Notes: generated by a model not told the origin, from the sequence alone. DNA of 64,000 nucleotides from Halobacteriovorax marinus (GCA_002163155.1 MAAO01000002.1:62001-126000), one strand, 5' to 3'; positions 52,876 through 62,686 are shown, counted from the stretch's first letter. Made by a program: numbers and translations.

Positions 52876-54090
52876 CTACTCCCTATCTGTAATAATCCTT
52901 ACTCCTTTTTTCTTAAAAAAGAAGATAAAGGCCCACTGGGTAAAAACCATGATTCTATTTCTAAAATCAATCAAAAAGAGAATATGAATAAAACTCCAAG
53001 CTAACCAAGCGATAGGTCCAGAAACTTTCATCCCCCTAAAATTCATAACAGCTTTAAAATTACCAATGGTGGCCATGTTTCCCTTATCTAAGTACTTAAA
53101 CGGTAGTGATTTTCTTCTCTTGAGCTGTCTCGCTACATGTTTGCCCTGTTGAGAGGCAACGGGAGCAAGGGCGGGGAGAGGAGTGTTATCAGCTCCTATA
53201 AAGTGAGCACTATCTCCTAGAATATAAATATTTGGATAATTTTTTAAGCTAAGATCACTCTCTACAATCGCTCTTCCCATACGGTCTTGCTTGACCTCTA
53301 GAATATCTATAAGTGGAGAGGCCCTATTTCCCGCTGCCCAAATGATATTTTCTGAGAGTATCTTCTCATCTCCCATATGAATGACACCTCTCTCAATTTT
53401 AGAGACTCGTCTATCAGTAAGAACAATTACCCCAAGCTCTTCTAAGTAGCTCTTGGCCTTTTGTGAGAGTTTGCCAGAGAAAGAGGGAAGAACTTCTCCT
53501 CCTCCTTCAATCAAATACACTTTCGTCTTAGAAGCATCAAAATTCTTATAATCATTTAGTAATATCTTATAGGCAATTTCAGCAAAGGCTCCAGCCAGCT
53601 CCACTCCTGTAGGTCCAGCACCTACTATCACAAAGTTTAAAACTTCCTTACCAGTAAGCTCACACTCTTCAAAAGACTTTAAAACTTTATTTCTAATTGA
53701 GAGAGCGTCTTCGAGAGTTTTAAGTCCTGGAGCTAGCTTCTTCCAATCATCATTTCCAAAGTAGAATGGTCTCGCTCCGGTGGCGATGATGAGATGGTCA
53801 AATTCATAGGTCTTGTTTGATTTACAATTAACCAAATTATTCAACTTATCGATGAAACTTACTTCATCTAAGAAGACTTTAATATTTTTTGCACTACTCA
53901 CTACTTCCCGTATTGGAACAGAAATATCAGCAGGAGAGAGTGCGGCAGAAGCCACTTGATAGAGGAGAGGCTGAAAGAGATGATGATTCTTCCGATCAAT
54001 TATAGTCACTTCAAAATCTGTATTCGCCAAAGCCTTAGCTGCCGCAATTCCAGCAAATCCTCCTCCAATAATAACTACTCTTTCTAACAT
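52876..54090 (-). CDS. ndh: type II NADH dehydrogenase-like FAD oxidoreductase
   Basis: This encodes 404 residues from an ATG with AGGGAGTC upstream; 40 more codons upstream are not needed. FAD site: VIIGGGFAGIAAAKAL at the N-terminus; DHHLF-like RKNHHLFQPLLYQVA; NAD site: VIVGAGPTGVELAGAFAE; YILGDSAHF near the end. A C-terminal hydrophobic stretch (IAWLAWSFIHILFLIDF) anchors it to the inner membrane. It should pass electrons from NADH to quinone without pumping protons. A LysR gene diverges 97 bases away. Confidence 0.9.
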   Translation of the reverse strand: MLERVVIIGGGFAGIAAAKALANTDFEVTIIDRKNHHLFQPLLYQVASAALSPADISVPIREVVSSAKNIKVFLDEVSFIDKLNNLVNCKSNKTYEFDHLIIATGARPFYFGNDDWKKLAPGLKTLEDALSIRNKVLKSFEECELTGKEVLNFVIVGAGPTGVELAGAFAEIAYKILLNDYKNFDASKTKVYLIEGGGEVLPSFSGKLSQKAKSYLEELGVIVLTDRRVSKIERGVIHMGDEKILSENIIWAAGNRASPLIDILEVKQDRMGRAIVESDLSLKNYPNIYILGDSAHFIGADNTPLPALAPVASQQGKHVARQLKRRKSLPFKYLDKGNMATIGNFKAVMNFRGMKVSGPIAWLAWSFIHILFLIDFRNRIMVFTQWAFIFFFKKKGVRIITDRE

Positions 54091-54147
54091 TCTTGACTCC
54101 CTAAACTTGTTTAAGCTGATAATATTTACTCTACGGCTATTATTAAC

Positions 54148-54176
54148 TTGAAACAATAGTCGTAATTTGAAACAAT
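54148..54176. promoter_or_regulatory. direct repeats TTGAAACAAT in the ndh/lysR control region
   Basis: The ten-base sequence TTGAAACAAT occurs at 54148-54157 and 54167-54176, 19 bases apart (about two helical turns), between the divergent ndh-like and lysR genes. This spacing suits binding to one DNA face by a multimeric regulator such as the LysR protein. Confidence 0.55.
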
Positions 54177-54187
54177 CTATTTCCAAT

Positions 54188-55093
54188 ATGGAAATAATTA
54201 AGAAAACCACATTCGATCGCCTCTATGCCTTCCAATTAGCTACTCTTGTCCAAAAAGAAGGCTCTTTCATTGCTGTTTCCAAGAGACTTGGGGTAACACC
54301 TTCAAATATCACTAAAGAAATTCAAAAACTTGAAGATTACTTAGGAATAAAACTGTTTAAAAGGACCACAAGATCTATCGCTCTCACTCAGGATGGAAAA
54401 ATTGCTTTAGATAAAGCAAGAGACCTCATCAATGGTTTTACTGATTTAGAGGATGAACTTAAGGGGACAAAGGATTTTGTTAGAGGCTCTTTACATATTA
54501 CGGCACCGACAACTCTTGGTCAGAATCTCTTGGCCGAAATATTTGCAGATTATCAAATCCAATATCCATTCATAGATATTGATCTACGTTTTACGGACCG
54601 TATTTTAGATCCAGTTGAGCAGGATATAGATTTAAGTATAAGAACAGCTTTCTCATTAAAAGACTCTAGTCTCTACGTGAAGGAACTTTCAAAGTTGAAC
54701 CGAGTGATCGTGGCCTCTTCTGAGTATCTTGAAAAATACGGTTTACCTAGAACACCGTCTGATTTATCAAAGCATAATTGTCTACTCTATATGAGAGGAG
54801 ATAGTCCTTTTATTTGGTCTTTTAATAAGGGAGATCAAGCGCAGAAAATACATGTCACAGGAAGTTACAAGTCTAATAATCTCATTAGTCTAATTAAGGG
54901 TTGTGAGCGCGGGGTGGGGATATTAAATATTCCAAGGTACCTAGTGGAAGAAGAAATTAAAACGGGAAAATTAACGGTTCTCTTCAAGAGCTGGAAACTT
55001 CCTGCCCATAGCATCTTTTTACTCACCAGTAGAAAACCTTCTAAGAGTAAGAGAATAGATTCGATTATTAAATTCCTATCCAGTAAATTATAA
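54188..55093 (+). CDS. LysR-family transcriptional regulator
   Basis: This encodes 301 residues from the ATG MEIIKKTTFDRL (a TTG at 54167 would overlap the direct repeats). The N-terminal winged helix is GSFIAVSKRLGVTPSNITKEIQKLEDYLGIKLFKRTTRSIALT; the rest is the two-lobe effector domain (LHITAPTTLGQNLL onward). It resembles the AaeR/PerR-like CrgA group. The divergent ndh-like gene is its likely target (inference). A sequence (TTGAAACAAT)2 lies in front of both genes. Confidence 0.93.
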   Translation: MEIIKKTTFDRLYAFQLATLVQKEGSFIAVSKRLGVTPSNITKEIQKLEDYLGIKLFKRTTRSIALTQDGKIALDKARDLINGFTDLEDELKGTKDFVRGSLHITAPTTLGQNLLAEIFADYQIQYPFIDIDLRFTDRILDPVEQDIDLSIRTAFSLKDSSLYVKELSKLNRVIVASSEYLEKYGLPRTPSDLSKHNCLLYMRGDSPFIWSFNKGDQAQKIHVTGSYKSNNLISLIKGCERGVGILNIPRYLVEEEIKTGKLTVLFKSWKLPAHSIFLLTSRKPSKSKRIDSIIKFLSSKL

Positions 55094-55210
55094 ATTCTCA
55101 TTTTTCACATTACATATTTGTAAGTTGAGTTTCGTCTATATTCAGACGAAGATTCATTCATAGAAAAGTTTAAAACTAATTTTTAAACAATACCTAACTA
55201 GGAGAATGAA

Positions 55211-55660
55211 ATGAATGCAGAACTTAAATCAATTGATAGGAAGCTAGTTGAAATCCTAGCAAATGCTAATGTTATGTGTACCAAACTAAATCAAGTTTCT
55301 ACTGAACTTCAAAGTGAAAGGAATCAACCTCTTTATGCGCTTGCTAAAACTGGCAGTCACTACTTTGCGAGAATAAGTAATGACACTGTGAAGGCCCTTT
55401 CTACTCGCGGAGTTGTCCTCCCTGCAAATAGAAAAGACATGCTAAAACATGCAAAAATTCAAGTTGAAGAAATTGGTTCCCCGCCCATAGGAAGCCCCGT
55501 TGATATTATGCTTGAGGATTGGCAAACATTTTACAATGATTTTCAAGAGATTTTTGAATTTTCAAAAGAGGAGTTTGATCCAATACTAAGGGCCTATTCT
55601 CGAAGTCATTCAGATATTATGGATGAAGGGATTTTGATGCTTAGAAATAAAATTGCGTAA
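55211..55660 (+). CDS. hypothetical soluble protein
   Basis: This encodes 149 residues starting at an ATG with AGGAGAATGAA upstream. It is largely helical (LKSIDRKLVEILANANVM), with a central VVLPANRKDM segment and a GSPPIGSP turn, and it has a single Cys. No signal peptide or membrane span and no known domain. It is followed by a short open frame and a terminator-like hairpin. Confidence 0.65.
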   Translation: MNAELKSIDRKLVEILANANVMCTKLNQVSTELQSERNQPLYALAKTGSHYFARISNDTVKALSTRGVVLPANRKDMLKHAKIQVEEIGSPPIGSPVDIMLEDWQTFYNDFQEIFEFSKEEFDPILRAYSRSHSDIMDEGILMLRNKIA

Positions 55661-55686
55661 ATGAAATCTTAAAAAAAGGAGTTACT

Positions 55687-55737
55687 ATGACCACTTGTAT
55701 TTTTGAAATATATTGTCATAAACCTAAATTACTTTAG
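55687..55737 (+). CDS. possible 16-residue small ORF with strong ribosome site
   Basis: ATG follows AAAAAAAGGAGTTACT, an excellent ribosome site. The frame encodes MTTCIFEIYCHKPKLL and stops. It may be a tiny peptide, a remnant, or chance. It sits in the 150 bases between the 149-residue protein gene and a terminator-like hairpin. Confidence 0.3.
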   Translation: MTTCIFEIYCHKPKLL

Positions 55738-55764
55738 TTATTTAATTAGATAAATCTCTCTCTA

Positions 55765-55799
55765 GGAGGGGGGCTCTCCTTGAACCCTCTCCTTCTTTT
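55765..55799 (+). terminator. terminator-like hairpin after the 55.2 kb gene
   Basis: GGAGGGGG (55765-55772) pairs with CCCTCTCC (55785-55792) with one G-T pair around a 12-base loop and is followed by TTCTTTTA. A competing short hairpin AGGAG/CTCCT also exists. Confidence 0.55.
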
Positions 55800-55809
55800 A
55801 CTTGCAAAT

Positions 55810-57378
55810 TTACCAATCAATAGGGAAGTAATCTTTTAAGAACTTACCGCACCAATGCTTACCAGTCATAATTCCATCAAAGAAAGGGTCACAAACTCTG
55901 GCAGCACCATCCACAATATCAAGTGGTGGTTGAAAATCATGTTGCTCTTCTTTCTTCTTAGAAAGTGCTACTGGATCTTCATCTGTTACCCAGCCAGTAT
56001 CTACCGCGTTCATATAGATTCCATCTTTAGCAAAATCTAGTGCCGAAGTGTGAGTCATCATATTAAGTGCGGCCTTGGCCATATTTGTGTGAGGGTGACG
56101 ATCTTCTTTCTTAAAACGGTGAAACTTTCCTTCCATCGCCGACACATTTACAATATGCTTCTTACCAGTGAAGTCTTTTCTCATTAAACTCACTAGACGA
56201 TTCACAAGAACAAATGGTGCTACAGCATTCACTAATTGAACTTCTAGCATTTCTGGAACTTGAATTTCACCCAGACGCAGACGCCAGCTATTGGTTTTTC
56301 TAAGGTCCACTTGTTGTAAATCTACATCAAGTTTTCCCACAGGAAAAACTTCTTTAGAAGTAATCGAGTCATCAATACTATATGGGATTTGAGAAAGTTC
56401 TGCTGAAGCCCTAATTCCAATTCCTGGAGCATTACTTTGCCAAGCGACAGGAAGATTCTTTCCATCTTTATCATGGGCCACTAATTTATCAATACAACCA
56501 TTATGATTCTCTAAAAGAGAAGCTGCCCCTGGAGAGAGATCAGCAATTGATAATCTCTCATTTTCCATTAAGTGAGAATAGAAACCACTTGGACGACGTA
56601 CAGTTTGAGCGGCGTTATTGATAAGAATATCAAGGCGCTCATAATTTGTTTCTATGTAACGAGCAAAGAGCTCCACACTTGGAGTGTGTCTAAGATCTAG
56701 TCCATAAATCTGTAAGCGGTGTCCCCATTCAGAGAAACCAGGCTCTTTCGAATAACGAATTGCCGAGTCCACAGGGAATCTAGTGGTGGCAATAACTTTT
56801 GCACCAGCTCTTAAGAGAAGGAGAGTTGCTTGAAAACCAATCTTCAAACGAGAACCAGTGATTAATGCCACTTGTCCTGTAAGGTCAGTTTTCTGATACC
56901 TCTTTAAGTAATTTAAATCCCCACAAGGTTCGCACATACTGTCGTAGAAGTGGTGAACTTTTGAGAATTTAGACTTACAAACGTAGCAATTTCTTGGAGT
57001 CGTATATTCGCGCTCTTCCAGGTTTTCTGCTTTTGCTTTATTTAAATTTTCAAGTTGTGCAGGAGCTATGAAGACATCTGTTTCTCTAGCTGAACGAATA
57101 CCTGTGGCCTTTCTAGCTCTTCTATTTAGCATCATAGTATTCTGACTACGAAGTTTCTTTACGTCTTTTTGTCTCTTTTTAATTTCTTCGCGATTTGGAC
57201 GAGAAAGTTTTCCTGAAGACTTAAGCATTTCTACTCTTTGTTCTTCACTTAGAAGTGTTAATTGATCACTCTTGTCCGCAAAGCTTTTAAGGAGCTTTAT
57301 GGCGTTGTTAATCTCGTCTTGAGTAAACTCAGTTTCTATATTTTCTCTATGATTATCCATGGGATAAGTAATTAACAC
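55810..57378 (-). CDS. SDR-family protein with N-terminal zinc ribbon
   Basis: This encodes 522 residues (516 from the ATG at 57360; the GTG at 57378 also lacks a ribosome site). A basic helical N-terminus is followed by a zinc-ribbon pattern, C131-x2-C134 and C149-x2-C152. A Rossmann SDR domain begins near 168 with [13 protein letters not shown] and NVSAMEG are present, but the usual Tyr of YxxxK is Thr ([11 protein letters not shown]), so ordinary dehydrogenase chemistry may be lost. The SDR core carries a long insertion (about 265-370). Function unknown. Confidence 0.8.
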   Translation of the reverse strand: MLITYPMDNHRENIETEFTQDEINNAIKLLKSFADKSDQLTLLSEEQRVEMLKSSGKLSRPNREEIKKRQKDVKKLRSQNTMMLNRRARKATGIRSARETDVFIAPAQLENLNKAKAENLEEREYTTPRNCYVCKSKFSKVHHFYDSMCEPCGDLNYLKRYQKTDLTGQVALITGSRLKIGFQATLLLLRAGAKVIATTRFPVDSAIRYSKEPGFSEWGHRLQIYGLDLRHTPSVELFARYIETNYERLDILINNAAQTVRRPSGFYSHLMENERLSIADLSPGAASLLENHNGCIDKLVAHDKDGKNLPVAWQSNAPGIGIRASAELSQIPYSIDDSITSKEVFPVGKLDVDLQQVDLRKTNSWRLRLGEIQVPEMLEVQLVNAVAPFVLVNRLVSLMRKDFTGKKHIVNVSAMEGKFHRFKKEDRHPHTNMAKAALNMMTHTSALDFAKDGIYMNAVDTGWVTDEDPVALSKKKEEQHDFQPPLDIVDGAARVCDPFFDGIMTGKHWCGKFLKDYFPIDW

Positions 57379-57683
57379 GGGGCTTTAGAGTAGGCAAGGA
57401 ATAGGCACACATCAGACAACTGTTTTGTGTTAAATCAATCTACTAGCAACCCTTCCTATCTACTGAATTTTAAAAGGTTTTCAGAATATAGAGAGTCATT
57501 TGTGATCTACTCGCTAAATCATCTAGCTTCTCTCCAGGATTACTTGGTTAAGAAAGGCCATAACTAATATATGTTTGGATAACGCAAGGTCATTTGTCGC
57601 GGTGCGAGTAAGGCGCAATTCAAAAGTGGAATAGGACTCATAGAAAGCTAGAATATATCTCTCAATTATTGTAATGTTTTCCC
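57379..57683. other. 305-base intergenic region upstream of recQ copy 2
   Basis: This stretch lies between the divergent SDR and second recQ genes. I find no open frame of useful length, no clear promoter boxes, no strong hairpin and no tRNA-like cloverleaf. A part near 57600-57640 is locally G+C-richer than the rest. Probably a plain divergent control region. Confidence 0.4.
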
Positions 57684-59480
57684 ATGAGAGACACTAAACT
57701 ACACGATATTTTAAAACAAACTTTTGGTCACGCTAGCTTTCGCTTTGATCAGTTAGAAATCATCAATTCTATTTTAGATGGACAAGATGTTCTGGCCATT
57801 ATGCCAACAGGTGGCGGTAAGTCTGTTTGTTTTCAAGTGCCCGCACTTTTTAGTGAAGGTATTACTCTGGTTGTCTCACCTTTGATTTCTCTCATGCACG
57901 ATCAGGTTCTAAATTTAAATGCTAACGGTGTTGAAGCCTGTTATTTAAATTCCGATCAAGATCAAGTTGAGAGAAGAATTGCTGAACAGAAAATTTTAAA
58001 TGGTGAAGTGAAACTTGTGTATGTTTCTCCTGAAGGTCTTCTTTCAGGATCTCTTGCTCACTTCTTCGCAAATTTAGATATTTCTCTTGTTGCTATTGAT
58101 GAGGCTCATTGTGTTTCTCAGTGGGGGCATGAATTTAGAAAAGACTATACTCGTCTAGGAGAGTTAAAAGATATTTTTCCCACGACTCCTTTTCTAGCTC
58201 TTACGGCCACGGCAGATGCAAAGACTAGAGATGATATTTCTCTTCAATTAAGGTTTAAAGACTCAAAAACGTTTGTCTCTTCTTTTGATCGTCCAAATAT
58301 TAAATATCATATTTGTGAACGCGATAATGAGATGAAACAATTAAATGAATTCATAAAAGAAAACCACGCAAACGATACGGGAATAGTTTACTGTCTTTCA
58401 AGACGAAAAGTTGAGAAAGTAGCCTCAGATTTACAAGGCATGGGTTACAATGCCGTCGCCTATCATGCTGGGATCAGTGCTGATATCAAGAAGAAAGCAC
58501 AAGAGGACTTTAACCGCGAGGAGAGTATCATCGTTGTGGCCACCATTGCTTTTGGAATGGGGATCGATCGACCGGATGTTCGTTTTGTGGCGCATCTTGA
58601 TCTTCCAAAAAGTATTGAGAGTTATTACCAGGAAACTGGTCGTGCGGGCAGGGACGGAAAAGAGTCTAACGCTTGGATGGTCTATGGTTTACAAGATGTG
58701 ATTAAACTCTCACAAATGCTTGAGACCACTAATGCTGGAGAGGCCTATAAAGTCTCGGCAAGGCAGAAATTAGATTCTATGTTATCTCTGTGTGAAACAG
58801 TGAACTGCCGCAGACAATATCTTCTTTCGTACTTTGAAGAAGAGAGTTCGGATAAGTGTGGTAACTGTGATGGTTGTTTAAATCCTGCTGAAACTTGGGA
58901 TGCCACAGTAGATGCGCAAAAAGTTCTCTCGGTCATATTTAGAACGGGGCAAGTTTTTGGAGCCGGACATATTATTGATGTTTTAAGGGAGAGTAAGAAC
59001 GCCAAAATTACTGAACGCGGACACGATAAACTCTCTGTCTATGGTATTGGAAAAGATAAGGCCAAAGCCCATTGGAACAGTATTGTAAGACAGCTTTTAA
59101 ATGGAAAGTACATTGCCGTAAAGAACTGGGAATATAGAAACCTATGCCTCACTCCTAAGAGTTCAGAAATATTAAAAAAAGAAATCGTTTTCAATCTTAG
59201 AAAACAAAAAGATAAACCTCTCGCTAAGCGCAAGGTTAGTGCCATAACTGCCAGTCATGGACGAATAGACCTCTTTGAAGAACTCAGACAAATTCGTAGT
59301 AATATGGCGATGGAAGGTAATATTCCTCCCTATATGATCTTTGGAGATAAGTCTCTCCACGATATGTGCCAACTCATGCCGAGAAATAAAACAGAATTTC
59401 TGATGGTAAATGGAGTGGGACAAAGTAAGTGTGATAAGTACTCTGAATCTTTTCTTTCAAAAATTTCAGAGCATCTCTAG
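57684..59480 (+). CDS. recQ: ATP-dependent DNA helicase RecQ (copy 2)
   Basis: This encodes 598 residues, a complete RecQ: Walker A PTGGGKSVCFQ, DEAH in [16 protein letters not shown], motif [12 protein letters not shown], the zinc cysteines (NCRRQYLLSYF, then CGNCDGC), the winged helix (AHWNSIVRQLL), and an HRDC domain (about 530-598) with NGVGQSKCDKYS. It is a paralogue of the RecQ at 49.2-51.1 kb. Its last four bases overlap the end of the opposite membrane-protein gene. Confidence 0.95.
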   Translation: MRDTKLHDILKQTFGHASFRFDQLEIINSILDGQDVLAIMPTGGGKSVCFQVPALFSEGITLVVSPLISLMHDQVLNLNANGVEACYLNSDQDQVERRIAEQKILNGEVKLVYVSPEGLLSGSLAHFFANLDISLVAIDEAHCVSQWGHEFRKDYTRLGELKDIFPTTPFLALTATADAKTRDDISLQLRFKDSKTFVSSFDRPNIKYHICERDNEMKQLNEFIKENHANDTGIVYCLSRRKVEKVASDLQGMGYNAVAYHAGISADIKKKAQEDFNREESIIVVATIAFGMGIDRPDVRFVAHLDLPKSIESYYQETGRAGRDGKESNAWMVYGLQDVIKLSQMLETTNAGEAYKVSARQKLDSMLSLCETVNCRRQYLLSYFEEESSDKCGNCDGCLNPAETWDATVDAQKVLSVIFRTGQVFGAGHIIDVLRESKNAKITERGHDKLSVYGIGKDKAKAHWNSIVRQLLNGKYIAVKNWEYRNLCLTPKSSEILKKEIVFNLRKQKDKPLAKRKVSAITASHGRIDLFEELRQIRSNMAMEGNIPPYMIFGDKSLHDMCQLMPRNKTEFLMVNGVGQSKCDKYSESFLSKISEHL

Positions 59481-60949
59481 GCCGCTTTAGAGTCTAGGAA
59501 TTGGTGGGCCAGCTTACTTGATTTATCATCAAGGTAGTTAAATCTTAGTAATCTCTCTGAGAATGACCAATGCAGTGGAGTTTTATACTTTAATATTTCA
59601 GTCAAAACTGTCCTATGATTTATATCATCCATAAGAAACATTTCGTGAATACTATTGGCCAAGAAATTGTGACCAAGAGAGCGTGAATTCCAATAAGTTT
59701 TAACTGCCACTCGTTTCGTGACAATTTCATGTTTGCCTTTATCCTTTAGAGCATCTTTCCAAAATTTACTTATAAATTTGTCAAAAATATATCCCGCTTG
59801 TTCTTGATCGATGGATGAAAATTCTAAGAGAAGATGCCCACTGTCATAGAGATAAGTTTCATAGGCGAAGTGAATATCTTTTTGATAGGCAAGTTCCGCA
59901 AAATGAAACCAGCTGTGGAAGGCTAAATTTAAATTTTCCTTATCATGAGAGAGAAGCTTAATCATATTTTTAAAGTAGTGAGAAAGACTTTGAATCCGCT
60001 CAAACTTTTCCTGTAGAATAGCAATTTCAGTGAGTCGATTAACTAACATGAGGTGAAATTCAATCATGATATTATCTTTATTTTCAATGGAGACGATGAG
60101 AGACTCCACGAGATTCTCACAGGTCTTACTGATGACTTCATCTTGATCTTTATCAATTCCTTTAAGGATTTGATGGTACTTTCCCATGATATAAGCTTCT
60201 GGCCAACACTTATGTTCAATTAAGTACTCTTTTCCAACATCGCTATGACCTGGAATAAATTTTTGAAATTCATTTCTCCATGGCGCATCGTAGCGTTGTG
60301 GATCTGTTATTAATTTCATTTGGCATTCATGAATCATGTCAGAAACTAGAATCATGAGTTGTCTATCATCTCTAGAACTTGCAGTGAGAGAAATATTGGC
60401 AATGGTATCGAGAGTGTCAAAAATCTTTGTATAGTTTCTCTTTAAATCATGTCCTGCATTTAAATCATCCAGTGAATCCGTGACTACTGTAGCCAGAAGA
60501 GGCAGGAAGTAACTCGGTCTTAAAAACTGACTAATGTAATAGAGAAAGGGAAGTATGGCCGCCATGGAAAAGCAGCTTATCATATAGGATAACTGTATAA
60601 AATTTGTAAAGTAAGCGTGATCAACCGGAACTAAATTCACTAGTATGAGAACCATGTGATTAAACAGGATGATACTTAGTCCTGTAATGATTAGTGGGTG
60701 CCTTACAAAAACTTTGACTAGCCCTGGAGTGTAGAGATTCGAAGCTAAGGAAATTATGAGAGCAATGGCGGTTAGCGTAGCTCCAAACATGCCGTTGATC
60801 ATTCTACTCGCAGCACTTAAATTGATTGCTGTTAATTGGTCAGGATCTGATATTTCCCATAGCGTTCGCCCTAGACCCATCACTAGTAAGAAACAAATGA
60901 TGGTGAGTGGAATAAAACCTGGGCGAGTATTTTTCTTTATATATAGCAT
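59477..60949 (-). CDS. membrane protein of unknown function
   Basis: This encodes 490 residues. Four hydrophobic segments lie in the first 150 residues (about 12-30, 50-70, 85-105 and 118-142), followed by about 340 mostly helical, charged cytoplasmic residues. The layout resembles DUF2254-type membrane proteins, but I cannot confirm that. No catalytic motif is visible. Stops of this gene and recQ copy 2 overlap by four bases. Function unknown. Confidence 0.6.
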   Translation of the reverse strand: MLYIKKNTRPGFIPLTIICFLLVMGLGRTLWEISDPDQLTAINLSAASRMINGMFGATLTAIALIISLASNLYTPGLVKVFVRHPLIITGLSIILFNHMVLILVNLVPVDHAYFTNFIQLSYMISCFSMAAILPFLYYISQFLRPSYFLPLLATVVTDSLDDLNAGHDLKRNYTKIFDTLDTIANISLTASSRDDRQLMILVSDMIHECQMKLITDPQRYDAPWRNEFQKFIPGHSDVGKEYLIEHKCWPEAYIMGKYHQILKGIDKDQDEVISKTCENLVESLIVSIENKDNIMIEFHLMLVNRLTEIAILQEKFERIQSLSHYFKNMIKLLSHDKENLNLAFHSWFHFAELAYQKDIHFAYETYLYDSGHLLLEFSSIDQEQAGYIFDKFISKFWKDALKDKGKHEIVTKRVAVKTYWNSRSLGHNFLANSIHEMFLMDDINHRTVLTEILKYKTPLHWSFSERLLRFNYLDDKSSKLAHQFLDSKAA

Positions 60950-61016
60950 GACTATTTATCGTCAGCTGCTAGGAGAAGTTGTTTCAATTTTTCCTCAAGA
61001 GATGAGGGGGATCTCT

Positions 61017-62582
61017 TTATTCAAAGATTGTCTTGAGATTTGAGACGTCGTCAAAGAGAACTTCTCCTGCCTCTTGTGAACAAGTGGCGAATTTCTCTTT
61101 AAAGGGAATCTCTTTCATCACGCGATTGAGAGTTGTTTTAAATTTTTTAAATTCTTTTTTAGAAAGGGAGAGTGTCGCTAATCTCGCAGGTGCAAAAGAT
61201 GCCAGATACATGAGATCTCTCACATCAATTTCTCCAATCTTTGTGTAATGGTAAATGGAAGAACTCACAGATATGGGAGATAAACTAAAAGACAGACCAA
61301 TTTGCCCTGAAATTGCATCACATGTATTTATATTTCGAGAAAGTGAATCAAGGGCAAAGATTAAATTACTCAATCCTGGATTTTCTTTCTCGATCCAATT
61401 CTTTAATTTATAGGTTGTCGTTTTTAATATGGCGCCAATGGGAAAGAGACTCTCTTCTTGTATTGAACTGTTCTCAAACGACTGAACTTCAACTATCTTC
61501 TTACCGAGTTCTCTATAGGACTCAGTCCCTTTTTCAGAAGACATTTTAGCAAAGATTTTTAAAATAATCAGAGCTCCTATGGCCGACTTCTTAGAGCCAA
61601 ATATTTCCATAACTTTCGCAGTTGGAAGATGGGCAATACTATTTATTTCCCACATTAATTCGGAAGGATTAAAGAGTCCTTGCTTCTTTCCCTCTGCCAA
61701 TTCAGCTAAAAGCTTTCTTAACTTCATTCCAATGCTATAACTTCCCCCTATAGAAAAAGGAAGCCCTATCATCTCGGCTGACACGCCAGCAGCAACACTT
61801 AGGAATTTTCCGCTATACTCTTCATTATCTTTACACCCAAAAGTCTTAATCACATCTAAAGTGACACTAATGCCCACATCAGTTTCTACCTGTAATCCTG
61901 GGGCGCAGAAAAAGCCCATTTTTCCATCGTGAATAATCGCTTCAAAATTCGCCTGAATACCAAAACCTGCTGAGGCTTTGGGAGTAATCGCTATTCCTGT
62001 TCCATGTAGTAAATTGATGGCCACATCTTGAGTCTTACCTGCAACTTTAGAACCAAGGGACATAATTGTTTTATAGGTCTTCTTCATAGTGTAGAGAAGT
62101 GACCAGATCCTTTTCACTTGTACTGCTGGTAATTGAATTTGTTTTAAAATAAAGTCGGGACTATTCCAACTGTAGCTCCTCTTCATTCCTCGCCATAGCG
62201 TGTTGTTCTTCGAGGAATCTATGGAGGCCTGGGTATTTAAACCTCTTTGAAACTTTACCCACTTGTCCGCTTGTTCAAAGAAGCCATATTTATTTGAACA
62301 ACTAATGAGGCGATCTACTTTGCAGGCAAGGTATTTAGATTGAATAATATTTTGGCGATTTAAGAATTGGTATTTAAAAACTTCAGACCACTTTCTCTTA
62401 AGGTTACTAAAGGGGAATTTCTTGTAACAGACTCTCTCTTCTCTGGACTGACAGCTCTGTCTCTTCTTAATCAGAACAGTATTCTCTTCCCCATAGAGAG
62501 AAGCTGGAAAGCGCTCTTTTAACTTTCCCGTTGAGCAGGAAAAGAGAGAAACTAAGAGAATGAAAGAAAGATACTTCAACAT
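61017..62582 (-). CDS. large lipoprotein of unknown function
   Basis: This encodes 521 residues with a lipoprotein signal (LVSLFSC, acylated Cys at 16, followed by STGK). The mature part has ten or more Cys (for example SCQSREERVCYK and ISCSN), mixed strands and helices, and a Gly-rich AGFGIQANFEAII region near 203 followed by further Gly-rich blocks. It may fold into a periplasmic or outer-membrane-facing protein. No known domain. The length resembles the lipoprotein at 14.2 kb, but I see no clear shared motif. Confidence 0.7.
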   Translation of the reverse strand: MLKYLSFILLVSLFSCSTGKLKERFPASLYGEENTVLIKKRQSCQSREERVCYKKFPFSNLKRKWSEVFKYQFLNRQNIIQSKYLACKVDRLISCSNKYGFFEQADKWVKFQRGLNTQASIDSSKNNTLWRGMKRSYSWNSPDFILKQIQLPAVQVKRIWSLLYTMKKTYKTIMSLGSKVAGKTQDVAINLLHGTGIAITPKASAGFGIQANFEAIIHDGKMGFFCAPGLQVETDVGISVTLDVIKTFGCKDNEEYSGKFLSVAAGVSAEMIGLPFSIGGSYSIGMKLRKLLAELAEGKKQGLFNPSELMWEINSIAHLPTAKVMEIFGSKKSAIGALIILKIFAKMSSEKGTESYRELGKKIVEVQSFENSSIQEESLFPIGAILKTTTYKLKNWIEKENPGLSNLIFALDSLSRNINTCDAISGQIGLSFSLSPISVSSSIYHYTKIGEIDVRDLMYLASFAPARLATLSLSKKEFKKFKTTLNRVMKEIPFKEKFATCSQEAGEVLFDDVSNLKTIFE

Positions 62583-62657
62583 AGAGTCTTATCGACAAAA
62601 ATAGTTGGTTTCTTTAGCTCGATTTCACCTCTAACAGGAAGAAATTACAGGTTTTTC

Positions 62658-62686
62658 TTGAGGTTTAACCACAGCAATCGCTTAAT
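62658..62686 (+). promoter_or_regulatory. possible sigma-70 promoter for dbpA
   Basis: TTGAGG, 17 bases, then CTTAAT matches the -35/-10 consensus at four of six positions each with ideal spacing. Transcription would start about 15-20 bases before the dbpA ATG. Confidence 0.35.

Noticed and set aside
55765-55792. Attenuator controlling a downstream gene
   Set aside because: The next gene in that direction starts almost 1.9 kb later and an opposite-strand gene intervenes, so a simple terminator is more likely.
57379-57683. Hidden RNA gene in the gap before recQ copy 2
   Set aside because: No stable stem, terminator or promoter pair could be recognised by eye.
49249-59480. Segmental duplication explaining two recQ genes
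   Set aside because: Flanking genes differ and the two proteins are well diverged, so recent local duplication is not supported.
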